Assembly: GCA_964501785.1 (NCBI GenBank)
Contig: CAZCUD010000009.1
Span: 62,001-126,000, forward strand
Source: DATBSK01 sp964501785
GTDB taxonomy: Bacteria; Actinomycetota; Acidimicrobiia; IMCC26256; PALSA-555
Direction of reading: 5' to 3'
Length of the DNA stretch: 64,000 bases
Below, one piece after another: positions 42,869 through 50,955 of this stretch; the first letter of the stretch is position 1, and every line of letters begins with the position of its first letter. The notes below the pieces were generated by a model. It ran no database searches, had not been told where the DNA came from, and saw only the letters and a list, made by a program, of their open reading frames with translations. The translations under genes and the position numbers were made by a program.

Positions 42869-44422
42869 TTGACCGCGACGGCCACGCCCGCGACGAGCCA
42901 CCCATCGAAGAACCTCGTCCTCGCCGCGATGATCTTCGCGGTCGGGATGACGTTCATCGATCAGACGATCGTCTCGATCGCGGTCCCCGAGATCCAGGCC
43001 GACCTGGGACTGTCGTCGACCGGCGTGCAGTGGATCGTGAACTCGTACCTGCTGGCGCTCGCGATCACGTTCGCGTTCGGCGGGCGGATCTCGGACATCT
43101 TCGGGCACCGCAGGATGGTCGTCGTCGGCGTCGTGATCTTCACCGTCGCGTCCGCGCTCAACGGCGCGGTGCCCGACGGGTCGATCGCCGAAGCCTGGTT
43201 CATCGTCTTCCGCGCCATCCAGGGCGTCGGCGCCGGCATCATGCTCCCGGCCGCGCTGGCGATCGTGGTGTCGTCGTTCGAGCTGCGCGAGCGCGGCAAG
43301 GCCCTCGCGGTCTTCTTCGCGATCACCGGTGGCCTGACCGCGATCGGCCCGATCGCCGGCGGCTACCTGAGCGAGTGGACCTGGCGGGCGATCTTCTGGA
43401 TCAACGTCCCGATCGCGATCATCGCACTGGTGCTCATCGCCGCCAGCAAGCCGGAGAACACGAAGCAGCCGTCTCCGCTCGACTACCGGGGCCTCGTGCT
43501 GATCGTGCTCGGCATGGGCGCGAGCGTCCTCGGCTTCCAGCAGGCGAGCGTGTGGGGGTGGACCGATCCGGTCACGCTGGCGTGCATCATCGGAGGGCTC
43601 GCCCTGCTCGTCGTGTTCGCCGTCGTCGAGCGTCGCACCGAGCACCCGCTGATCAACATCCGGATCTTCGAGAGCCGCGCGTTCAGCGTGGAGTGCCTCG
43701 TGCTGTTCCTCGCGATGATCGCGTTCATCCCGCTCTTCTTCTTCGCGAGCATGTACTCGCAGATCTCGTTGGGCAACAGCGTGTCCGAGGCCGGTCTGTA
43801 CCTGCTGACGTTCTTCGCCGGCTTCGCGATCGTGTCCCAGATCGGGGGCCGCATCCTCGACAACGTCGGCGCGAAGCCCGCCGTGGTCATCGGCTGCGCG
43901 ATGGGCGCCGTCGGCCTCGCCCTGTGGGCGAGCGAGCTCCCCGACCTCTCGTACGACTCGCAGTGGTACTGGATCGTCCTCGCAGGCGGCGGCGTCGGGC
44001 TCATGCTCGGCCCGGCCAACACCGACGCGATCAACCGGGCGTCGCAGCACGCGTACGGCGAGGTGTCGGGTGTCACCCAGACCGTCCGCAACTACGGATC
44101 GAGCCTCGGGCTCGCCGTGCTCGGCACCATCCTCATCACCCAGAACCGCCTCAACATCGAGGAGTCGCTCGGCAAGGTCGGCATCTCGAAGCAGCGGGCC
44201 GACGAGATCGCCCAGAGCCTCTCGCAGGCCGGAGGGGGTGACCGGACGGGGTTCGGCCGACGGTCGGGCAGCGAGGCGGGCAAGGTGTTCGACGCGGTGC
44301 AGCTCGACTTCGCGCAGGCTTCGCAGACGGTCTTCTACGTCATGGCCGGGGCGATGGCCCTGGCCGCGCTCGTCGCGCTGGTCGGCTTGCGCGCCGGGCG
44401 ACAGGAGCAGCTCGTCTCGTAG
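42869..44422 (+). CDS. MFS drug-export permease (DHA2, EmrB/QacA-like)
   Basis: A 517-residue exporter with fourteen expected helices. Typical motifs are MTFIDQTIVSIAVPEIQ (motif D1), LALAITFAFGGRISDIFGHR (motif A), FRAIQGVGAGIMLPAALAIV and GGLTAIGPIAGGYLSEWTWR (motif C). It exchanges protons for hydrophobic compounds, identity unknown. The start is most likely the TTG at 42869, 8 bases after GGAGG; TTG 42857 lies before that ribosome site. TAGATT at 42824-42829 is the probable -10, giving a leader of about 33 bases. A second DHA2 exporter is at 57087. Confidence 0.87.
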   Translation: MTATATPATSHPSKNLVLAAMIFAVGMTFIDQTIVSIAVPEIQADLGLSSTGVQWIVNSYLLALAITFAFGGRISDIFGHRRMVVVGVVIFTVASALNGAVPDGSIAEAWFIVFRAIQGVGAGIMLPAALAIVVSSFELRERGKALAVFFAITGGLTAIGPIAGGYLSEWTWRAIFWINVPIAIIALVLIAASKPENTKQPSPLDYRGLVLIVLGMGASVLGFQQASVWGWTDPVTLACIIGGLALLVVFAVVERRTEHPLINIRIFESRAFSVECLVLFLAMIAFIPLFFFASMYSQISLGNSVSEAGLYLLTFFAGFAIVSQIGGRILDNVGAKPAVVIGCAMGAVGLALWASELPDLSYDSQWYWIVLAGGGVGLMLGPANTDAINRASQHAYGEVSGVTQTVRNYGSSLGLAVLGTILITQNRLNIEESLGKVGISKQRADEIAQSLSQAGGGDRTGFGRRSGSEAGKVFDAVQLDFAQASQTVFYVMAGAMALAALVALVGLRAGRQEQLVS

Positions 44423-44616
44423 CTCGCTCGGCGGCGCCGGGCCGGGGCCGCTCCCCGTCCCGCAGGAGCTCCCACCGCAAGAGGTCGACGAACCAGACCA
44501 GGCGGCGTTGCGTCGTGTCCCTCATCCCGGCGTGGTGCCCTTCGGTGACGGGGACCAAACCCCGTGCGACGAACGTCGCTCGCATGTTCGTGTGCCGATC
44601 CGGGTATCCGGACCCG

Positions 44617-45513
44617 ATGCTCCCCCTCGCGCTCCGGATGGCCGCCCGCGCCCGGGCACGGCGGGCATGGCGCGAGCTCGCCCTGGTGCTGGTCCTCGTC
44701 GTCGCCGTGGTCGTCGTCTACGCGTTCCGACAGCGGCTCTTCGGCGCCGACCTCCCCGTGCGCATCGGCGCCGGTCTCGCCCTGGCGGCCCTGGGGTGGC
44801 TCGCCGCGCGCGCGGCCGGACGTGTCGCGCACCCGGTGCTCGCTCGCCGGGGGATCCTGGTCATCGGTCCCGTGGCCTTCGTGGTCCGGCTCCTGACGAT
44901 CGGACTGACGATCGCGGTCGCCTTCGCCCTCGTCGGGCTCGACCCCACCGCGGTGGCGGCGGGCGGCGCGGTCACCGCGATCGTCCTCGGTCTCGCGGCG
45001 CAACAGACGCTGGGGAACCTGTTCGCCGGGATCGTGCTGCTCACCGCTCGGCCGTTCCGGATCGGTGAGCGCGTTCGCCTCCAGGGTGGTCCGCTGGGTG
45101 GCGTCGCGGAGGGAGTCGTCGTCGACCTCGGTCTGCTCCACACGTCGCTGGCGCGAGGAGAGGAACGGATCCTGGTCCCGAACAGCGTCGTCCTGAGCTC
45201 GGCGGTGGTGCCGCTGCGCGAACCGGGCGGGGTCGACGTCCGCGCGCGGGTGCAGCCAGAGCTGCGACCGACCGATCTCCAGGGCCTGCTCGAGGACGCG
45301 ATCGCCACCCCGGTCCGGTCGGCACCGGAGATCCGCCTCGAGGAGGTCGAGGCCGGCGTCGTGGTGCTGCGGGTCACCGCCACTCCGGCGGTCGAAGCCG
45401 ACGGCCCGAGGCTGGCCGACGAGGTGCTCTCGGTGCTCCGTGACGCAACCTCCCACGGTCGTGAGGCGCGCGCCGGCGCGTTCAGTCGAACCAGTCCCAG
45501 CGCCAGGGAGTGA
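44617..45513 (+). CDS. MscS-family mechanosensitive channel
   Basis: A 298-residue small-conductance channel. Three helices (about 18-38, 48-68, 78-112) lead to the pore-lining segment GGAVTAIVLGLAAQQTLGNLFAGIVLLTARPF (read in two halves), the family hallmark, followed by the beta domain (IGERVRLQGGPLGGVAEGVV and ILVPNSVVLSSAVV). It releases solutes on sudden swelling. ATG 44617 follows TATCCG (44605-44610) by 6 bases. The end overlaps the convergent gene by 32 bases. The 194 bases before it hold no gene I trust. Confidence 0.9.
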   Translation: MLPLALRMAARARARRAWRELALVLVLVVAVVVVYAFRQRLFGADLPVRIGAGLALAALGWLAARAAGRVAHPVLARRGILVIGPVAFVVRLLTIGLTIAVAFALVGLDPTAVAAGGAVTAIVLGLAAQQTLGNLFAGIVLLTARPFRIGERVRLQGGPLGGVAEGVVVDLGLLHTSLARGEERILVPNSVVLSSAVVPLREPGGVDVRARVQPELRPTDLQGLLEDAIATPVRSAPEIRLEEVEAGVVVLRVTATPAVEADGPRLADEVLSVLRDATSHGREARAGAFSRTSPSARE

Positions 45514-46213
45514 TCGTCTCGAGCGGCGCGGCGTAGAGCGGGCGCACCGCACCGTCTCGCCAGCGCTCTGTCACCACCGCACCCAGGTCGGGCGCGACGT
45601 CGAGCGGCGCGCCGTCGAGGTAGCAGACCGTGATGCGCCGGTTGCCGGGGTCCCAGTCGAGGCGGTTCAGGCGGGGACTGGTCGCGAACGACCACACGCC
45701 CGCGACCCCGTCGACCGAGAGCGCGCTCGGCGTCCACTCGCGGTGCAACCACTGCGCGTGCTCGTCGTCGAGCGGGCCCACCGGCTCCTCGACGATCACG
45801 AACACGCCCCGGTGCGGCCGATACGGCACTGCTTCGGAGGACACGAGGACGCGCCCGGCGCTGCTCGCCTCGAGCATCTGGAACGGCCCGGCCAGATGCG
45901 ATCGACGGTGCAGGTGGAAGCGACCCAGGCTGCGCAGGCGCTGTCCGAGCGCGAGGAACTCCGCGAGGGTCTGCTCGACCGGCTGGGTCATCAGGTAGCA
46001 GGTCACGTAGTGGGTCGCACCGAGCGGCTCCGCCGCGTGCAGCGCGACGGCGGCACAGTCGGGCGTGGCGACCCACCGCTGCCCGTGCGCGACGCCCCGC
46101 AAGGGGCGTTGCTCGGGCATGTGGTCGAGCTGGTGCCACTCGTTGTACGCCCGGTGCTGAGTGGGGTCCGTGATCTCGGTGAACGAGAAGAACCCGACCT
46201 CGACCTTGTTCAC
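45482..46213 (-). CDS. EthD/dimeric alpha-beta-barrel-like protein
   Basis: A 243-residue soluble protein. Two halves each look like a ferredoxin-like barrel unit, with EVGFFSFTEITDPTQHRAYN, HQLDHMPEQRPLRGVAHGQR and, in the second half, VFVIVEEPVGPLDDEHAQWL. The conserved-looking H-Q-L-D-H-M-P is like the E/D-W-x-x-x-H-x-P pattern of EthD-like proteins and may be catalytic. Function unknown. It lies 42 bases after the FGD-like gene on the same strand, so it may be cotranscribed with it. Confidence 0.62.
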   Translation of the reverse strand: MNKVEVGFFSFTEITDPTQHRAYNEWHQLDHMPEQRPLRGVAHGQRWVATPDCAAVALHAAEPLGATHYVTCYLMTQPVEQTLAEFLALGQRLRSLGRFHLHRRSHLAGPFQMLEASSAGRVLVSSEAVPYRPHRGVFVIVEEPVGPLDDEHAQWLHREWTPSALSVDGVAGVWSFATSPRLNRLDWDPGNRRITVCYLDGAPLDVAPDLGAVVTERWRDGAVRPLYAAPLETITPWRWDWFD

Positions 46214-46255
46214 CGCGTACGCGTACCACGGCGACCGCGTGCCGCGCGGCTCCGT

Positions 46256-47215
46256 TCAGGCGCCGAGCGCCGGGCGGAGCTCCCGCGTCCAGAAGTCGAG
46301 GAAGCCCTCCTGGTCTCGGCCGATCTGGTGGAAGTAGAGGTGGTCGTAGCCCGCCTTCTCGTAGGTCCGGACCGATTCGACCAGCTGGTCGACGATGCGC
46401 GGCCCGCACGGCGTCGACTCGGTCACGTCGTCCTCGGTCACCATCTCGGCCGCCTGCTCGAAGTGCGTCCACGTGGGCAGGTCCTGCGAGAGCTGACCGG
46501 TGATCCCGGCGTTGGGCCACACGCGGTGCACCGTCGATCGGGCCGTCTCCTCGTCGTCGGCCCAGCAGAGGTTCAGCTGCGCGTAGCGAGGCCCGCGGCC
46601 CCCGGCCGCGGCGTAGGCGTCGAGCACCTCCTCCTCGGGGGAGTGACCCCAGTAGCCGTCGCCGATGCGTCCGGCGAGCTCGGCCGCTTCGGTGCCGAAC
46701 CCCGACACGACGATCGGGATGGGGTCGCGCGGGGGGTCGAACAGTCGGGCGTTCTCGACCTCGTAGTGGCGGCCGCGACGGTCGACGGTCTCGCCCGACC
46801 AGAGCTCGCGCATCACTGCGATCGCCTCCTCGAGCATCTCGCGCCGGATCTCCGGTCGCGGCCACCGCTGCCCGAGCACGTGCTCGTTCAGCGCTTCGCC
46901 GGTGCCCACGCCGAACACGAAGCGGCCTTCGCTGAGCAACGAGGTGGTCGCCGCGGCCTGAGCGAGGATTGCCGGGTGGATCCGCATGATCGGGCACGTC
47001 ACCCCCACCGCGAGCTCGATGCTCGACGTCGTCGCCGCGATCGCTCCGAGCACCGACCACACGAAGGGCGAGTGGCCCTGCTCGGTGACCCACGGGTGGT
47101 AGTGGTCGGAGATCGACACGAAGTCGAAGCCGAGCTCCTCGGCACGGGACGCGTTCGCGACCAGAGCGGACGGCTCGTGCTCCTCGCTGGAGAGGGTGTA
47201 ACCGAAGGCAGTCAT
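46256..47215 (-). CDS. F420-dependent oxidoreductase, FGD-like (LLM class)
   Basis: A 319-residue TIM-barrel enzyme resembling F420-dependent glucose-6-phosphate dehydrogenase and its relatives. Seen segments are EELGFDFVSISDHYHPWVTE, SSIELAVGVTCPIMRIHPAI, GRFVFGVGTGEALNEHVLG (F420 binding) and SGFGTEAAELAGRIGDGYWG. The His of SDHYHPW corresponds to the catalytic region. The true substrate may be another sugar phosphate or lipid. TAGCCC (47227-47222) lies 6 bases before ATG 47215. Confidence 0.85.
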   Translation of the reverse strand: MTAFGYTLSSEEHEPSALVANASRAEELGFDFVSISDHYHPWVTEQGHSPFVWSVLGAIAATTSSIELAVGVTCPIMRIHPAILAQAAATTSLLSEGRFVFGVGTGEALNEHVLGQRWPRPEIRREMLEEAIAVMRELWSGETVDRRGRHYEVENARLFDPPRDPIPIVVSGFGTEAAELAGRIGDGYWGHSPEEEVLDAYAAAGGRGPRYAQLNLCWADDEETARSTVHRVWPNAGITGQLSQDLPTWTHFEQAAEMVTEDDVTESTPCGPRIVDQLVESVRTYEKAGYDHLYFHQIGRDQEGFLDFWTRELRPALGA

Positions 47216-47379
47216 GTCATCGGGCTACCCGCCTTCGTGACCGGCCAAGCCTCGGCCCCGAGCCGCGAGCCGCGAGCAGCGGCCCCGGCCGGAGGTTCGC
47301 GCTCGATGTGTCCCGGGTACCGAACGGGCATGGCGAGCACGAGCCCGGCCCCCCGGGCCGTCGGCGCCCCGCTGATCCC

Positions 47380-48162
47380 GTGAGCATCCCGCCCGCAGGG
47401 CTGCGGATCGGGACCTCGGGCTGGCAGTACGACGACTGGCGCCCCGACGTGTACCCGGAGGGACTCGCCCACCATCGCTGGCTCTCGCGCTACGCCGAGC
47501 TGTTCGACACCGTCGAGGTCAACAGCTCCTTCTACCGGTTGCCCACGGAGGAGACGGTTCGCCGCTGGGCAGCCGCGACGCCGCCGGAGTTCTGCTTCGC
47601 CATCAAGGCGAGTCGCTACCTCACCCACCTCAAGCGGCTGCGCCTCCCGAAGCAGCCCGTGGCGCTGCTCATGGAGCGGGCACGACTGCTGGGCTCGAAG
47701 CTCGGGCCGGTCCTGCTCCATCTGCCTCCGAGGTTCAAGTGCGACCCACGCCGACTCGACGCGACCCTCGAGGCCTTCGGTCCGCGCGTGCAGGTCGCGG
47801 TCGAGCTGCGTGACCCGCGCTGGCACGACGACGCCGTCTACGAGGTCCTCGCTCGGCACGATGCCGCGCTCGTGTGGTGGGACCGCCGTGGGGCCCGCGG
47901 GCCGCTCGTCAAGACCAGCGGATGGCTGTACCTGCGCCTGCACGAAGGGCGATCGCGGACCGCGCCGTCGTACGGCCGGCGAGCGCTCGAGTCGTGGGTC
48001 GAACGGATCGTGGACGGCTACGGGAGCGATGCGCAGGGGTGGATCTACTGCAACAACGATCCCGGCGCCGCAGCGCCGCGCGACGCGGCCGCGCTCCGAC
48101 GGCTTGCCGCCGCGGCCGGGCTCGGCGTGTCGTCGCCGGGGGAGCAACGTTCACCGCAGTGA
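47380..48162 (+). CDS. DUF72 family protein
   Basis: A 260-residue TIM-barrel-like DUF72 protein. Landmarks are LRIGTSGWQYDDWRPDVYP at the start, FDTVEVNSSFYRLPTEETV, FCFAIKASRYLTHLKRL, VQVAVELRDPRWHDD and YLRLHEGRSRTAPSYG. Activity of the family is not established; a nuclease or nucleotide-related role has been suggested by neighbours in other genomes. GTG 47380 places the conserved G-T-S-G-W near residue 11. It precedes ilvA by 29 bases. Confidence 0.85.
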   Translation: MSIPPAGLRIGTSGWQYDDWRPDVYPEGLAHHRWLSRYAELFDTVEVNSSFYRLPTEETVRRWAAATPPEFCFAIKASRYLTHLKRLRLPKQPVALLMERARLLGSKLGPVLLHLPPRFKCDPRRLDATLEAFGPRVQVAVELRDPRWHDDAVYEVLARHDAALVWWDRRGARGPLVKTSGWLYLRLHEGRSRTAPSYGRRALESWVERIVDGYGSDAQGWIYCNNDPGAAAPRDAAALRRLAAAAGLGVSSPGEQRSPQ

Positions 48163-48179
48163 CGCGGAGGCTCGGCGGT

Positions 48180-48185
48180 TAGGGT
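48180..48185 (+). promoter_or_regulatory. -10 element of a leaderless promoter
   Basis: TAGGGT lies 6 bases before the ilvA GTG at 48192. Confidence 0.45.
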
Positions 48186-48191
48186 CCGGCC

Positions 48192-49460
48192 GTGAGCACC
48201 GAAGCGCTCGCCGTCACCGCCGATGACGTGGAGGCCGCGGCGCGACGGATCGCCGACCATCTCGATCCGACTCCCGTCACCGCATCGCCGGCTCTCGACG
48301 CGATCACCGGCACCGACGTGACGGTGAAGCTCGAGAGCCTCCAACGCACCGGGTCGTTCAAGGAGCGCGGCGCGTGCAACCGCATGCTCCTGCTCGACGC
48401 CGATGCGCGCGCCCGAGGCGTGATCGCCATGTCGGCGGGCAACCACGGGCAGGCACTCGCGTTCCACGCCGCGCGTCTGGGCGTCCCGTGCACGATCGTG
48501 ATGCCCGAGCACGCGCCGTTCGTGAAGGTCGTGCGAACCGAGGACCTGGGTGCGCGGGTCGTGCAGCGAGGCACGAACCTGACCGAGGCTCGCCGGCACG
48601 CCGATCGTCTCGCCGCCGACGAGGGTCTGACCTACGTGTCGCCCTACGACGACCCGGCCGTGATCGCGGGGCAGGGGACGCTCGCAGTGGAGCTGTTCGC
48701 CCAGGCCCCCGACCTCGACGTGCTCGTCGTGCCGGTCGGTGGCGGCGGCCTCCTGGCGGGGATCGCGGTCGCCGCACGGGCGCTCGCGCCCGATGTCGAG
48801 CTCGTGGGGGTGCAGGCGGCCGCGTGCGCGTCGATGGTGGCCGCGCTGCGGGGCACCCCCCTCGAGGTCGGGGACACCGTCGCGGACGGGATCGCCGTGC
48901 GAGAGCCAGGGGCGCGCACGCTCCCGATCATCCGTGCGCTGGTCGACGACGTCGTGACCGTGACGGAGGCGTCGATCGAGGCCGCGATCAGCGCGTACCT
49001 CGAGGTCGCGCGGGTCGTCGCGGAGGGTGCGGGGGCGGCGTCCCTGGCCGCACTGCTCGAGCACCCGGAGCGGTTCCGCGGCCGAAGGGTCGGGCTCGTG
49101 CTCAGTGGCGGGAACGTCGACACGCGCCTCCTGGCGTCGGTGATCATGCGGGCCCTCGCTCGAAGTGGTCGGCTGACCCGCCTTCGGGTCGAGATCCCCG
49201 ACGTGCCCGGGTCGCTCGCGACCGTGACCCGCGTCGTCGCCGACGTCGGCGCCAACATCGTCGAGGTGTCGCATCGCCGAGACATCCCGACCGTCGAGCT
49301 CAAGGGCGCGCTGCTCGAGCTCGTCATCGAGACGCGAGATCGCGAGCACCTCGACGAGGTGTGCACCGGGTTGCACGCACAGGGCTTCGAGGTCGTCGTC
49401 GAGCCGGTGGGAGAGACCGTGTCGATCGTGCCCCCGCTGGGGGTCGCGACGACTGGGTAA
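48192..49460 (+). CDS. ilvA: threonine ammonia-lyase (dehydratase) with ACT-type tail
   Basis: A 422-residue PLP enzyme that deaminates threonine to 2-oxobutanoate, the start of isoleucine synthesis or threonine breakdown. The PLP Lys is K57 in RTGSFKERGACN; the phosphate cup is VVPVGGGGLLAGIAVAA, and SAGNHGQALAF binds the substrate. A short regulatory ACT-type domain (about 330-405, LRVEIPDVPGSLATVTRVV) resembles catabolic or single-ACT forms rather than the two-ACT biosynthetic enzyme. Its TAA is also the start of the next gene's -10. Confidence 0.9.
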   Translation: MSTEALAVTADDVEAAARRIADHLDPTPVTASPALDAITGTDVTVKLESLQRTGSFKERGACNRMLLLDADARARGVIAMSAGNHGQALAFHAARLGVPCTIVMPEHAPFVKVVRTEDLGARVVQRGTNLTEARRHADRLAADEGLTYVSPYDDPAVIAGQGTLAVELFAQAPDLDVLVVPVGGGGLLAGIAVAARALAPDVELVGVQAAACASMVAALRGTPLEVGDTVADGIAVREPGARTLPIIRALVDDVVTVTEASIEAAISAYLEVARVVAEGAGAASLAALLEHPERFRGRRVGLVLSGGNVDTRLLASVIMRALARSGRLTRLRVEIPDVPGSLATVTRVVADVGANIVEVSHRRDIPTVELKGALLELVIETRDREHLDEVCTGLHAQGFEVVVEPVGETVSIVPPLGVATTG

Positions 49461-49463
49461 TCT
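49458..49463 (+). promoter_or_regulatory. -10 element overlapping the ilvA stop codon
   Basis: TAATCT lies 7 bases before the GTG at 49471. Its TAA is the ilvA stop. Confidence 0.5.
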
Positions 49464-49470
49464 CGGTCGC

Positions 49471-50550
49471 GTGACGCAGACGATCGAAACGTACCGCCGG
49501 GCGACCTTCATCTCGACCGACTCGCACGTCACGGAGCCGATCGAGCTGTACGAAGAGCGCGTCGATCAGCGCTTCCGCGACCGGGTGCCGCGGATCGTCA
49601 CCGACAACGGGTGGCGCACGCTCGTGTGCGAGGGGCTCGATCCGCGCAAGCTGATGACGGCGGACGAGCGCGAGGTCGCGATCGTCGGGGGCACCGATCC
49701 CGAGGAGCGCTTCCGCGACCAGGAGCGTGACGGGGTCACGGCCGAGGTCATCTTCCCGACGTTCGCGCTCCAGGCCTGCTTCGCGTCCGACGACCCGGAG
49801 CTCCAGCTCGCCCTGTGCCGTGCCTACAACGAGTGGTCGGCCGACGCGTTCGGCGACCATCCTCGGCTCCTGGCGGTCGGTGCGGTGCCGATGCTCGACA
49901 TCGATGCCGCGATCAGCGAGGCCACGCGTCTCGCCGACCGGGGGTGCCGCGCCCTCTTCCTGCCGGCGCGCGTCGCGACGCGGCCGTACAACGACGGCGA
50001 GTACGACCGGTTCTGGGCGGTCGCCGAGGAGCTGGGCCTCCCGCTCACCTTCCACTCCGGCACCGGCTACGAGCCGCGGCTGGTCCGCGGACCCGGCGGC
50101 GCCGTCATCAACTACTTGATGGGCGCCCAGCTCGACGGCCCGATGGTCCTGCTCTCGCTCGCGGCCGGTGGGGCGCTCGACCGGTTCCCGGGCCTGCGCG
50201 TGGTCACCGTCGAGACCGGCGCGTCATGGCTGGGATGGATCATGACCCAGGCCGACGCGATCTACGAGGACCACATCATGTACGCGCGGCCCAAGCTCTC
50301 GATGAAGCCGAGCGAGCTCCTCCGCCGGCAGGCGCACGCGACCTTCATGTTCGACCCGGTCGCGATCAACAACCGCCACATCACCGGCATCGAGACGATC
50401 ATGTGGGGCAACGACTACCCGCACCCCGAGGGCACGTGGCCGTCGTCGCAGGAGGTGGCGGCGAAGCAGTTCGCCGACGTCCCCGACGAGGAGGTCCGAG
50501 CCATCGTCGGGGGGACCGCCGCTCGGGTCTTCGGGTTCGACCTCGACTGA
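49471..50550 (+). CDS. amidohydrolase-related (ACMSD-like) metal-dependent hydrolase
   Basis: A 359-residue member of amidohydrolase family 2. The N-terminal ISTDSHVTEP has an H replaced by the S-D-S-H form common in this group; further metal or catalytic residues are in LTFHSGTGYEP, TVETGASWLGWI and WGNDYPHPEGTWP (late Asp). Such enzymes decarboxylate or hydrolyse aromatic or cyclic acids. The substrate is unknown. A GC-rich hairpin follows the stop. Confidence 0.82.
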   Translation: MTQTIETYRRATFISTDSHVTEPIELYEERVDQRFRDRVPRIVTDNGWRTLVCEGLDPRKLMTADEREVAIVGGTDPEERFRDQERDGVTAEVIFPTFALQACFASDDPELQLALCRAYNEWSADAFGDHPRLLAVGAVPMLDIDAAISEATRLADRGCRALFLPARVATRPYNDGEYDRFWAVAEELGLPLTFHSGTGYEPRLVRGPGGAVINYLMGAQLDGPMVLLSLAAGGALDRFPGLRVVTVETGASWLGWIMTQADAIYEDHIMYARPKLSMKPSELLRRQAHATFMFDPVAINNRHITGIETIMWGNDYPHPEGTWPSSQEVAAKQFADVPDEEVRAIVGGTAARVFGFDLD

Positions 50551-50580
50551 CCCCGCCCGGGGCCAGGGGCGGTGGCGGGG
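50551..50580 (+). terminator. GC-rich hairpin after the amidohydrolase gene
   Basis: Arms CCCCGCC (50551-50557) and GGCGGGG (50574-50580) begin directly after the TGA. It is a candidate terminator ahead of the cspA promoter. Confidence 0.45.
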
Positions 50581-50594
50581 CGACCCGCGTTTGC

Positions 50595-50600
50595 TAGCGT
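50595..50600 (+). promoter_or_regulatory. -10 element of cspA with long leader
   Basis: TAGCGT about 94 bases before the ATG at 50694. A transcript from about 50607 has a leader of about 87 bases, in contrast to the leaderless genes nearby and in keeping with cold-shock mRNAs. The leader carries a direct repeat GAACATCACC (50664-50673 and 50684-50693) flanking the GGGAG ribosome site. Confidence 0.5.
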
Positions 50601-50693
50601 TTCGGCGTCACCAGTTCAGCGATATCTGTTGCCATACCCATCCAGGCGTTCGGCAGCACTCGCGAACATCACCCCCGATGGGAGAACATCACC

Positions 50694-50897
50694 ATGGCAA
50701 CACGAGGCACCGTGAAGTGGTTCAACGCGGAGAAGGGCTACGGCTTCATCTCGCGTGAGGGCGCCGACGACGTCTTCGTCCACTTCTCTGCGATCCAGGG
50801 CGACGGCTACCGCACCCTCGAAGAGGGTCAGGCCGTCGAGTTCGACGTCGGCCCCGGCCGCAAGGGCGAAGAAGCCCAGAACGTCCGCGTCGTCTGA
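50694..50897 (+). CDS. cspA: cold-shock protein
   Basis: A 67-residue single cold-shock domain that binds single-stranded nucleic acid. RNP1 is KGYGFISRE and RNP2 is DVFVHFSAI, with TVKWFNAEKG at the start. It unwinds RNA structure at low temperature or acts as general RNA chaperone. Length and sequence are canonical for actinobacterial Csp. A strong hairpin lies 16 bases after the stop. Confidence 0.96.
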   Translation: MATRGTVKWFNAEKGYGFISREGADDVFVHFSAIQGDGYRTLEEGQAVEFDVGPGRKGEEAQNVRVV

Positions 50898-50913
50898 GAC
50901 GCACTTCGCGCTT

Positions 50914-50955
50914 CTGCGTCGCTGAGGACGGGGAGAACCGTCCTCAGTGACGCAG
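50914..50955 (+). terminator. 18-bp hairpin after cspA overlapping the ligD start
   Basis: Arms 50914-50931 and 50938-50955 pair over 18 positions (one G-T) around a 6-base loop. It is an apparent terminator of cspA. The GTG of the LigD gene (50947) lies within its right arm, so in any readthrough transcript the start codon would be hidden. Confidence 0.75.

Noticed and set aside
44430..44585. Small minus-strand frame between the MFS and MscS genes with a fairly protein-like stretch (RLVWFVDLLRWELL)
   Set aside because: No promoter or ribosome site, it runs into the MFS gene in antisense, and no family is recognised. Kept out for lack of support.
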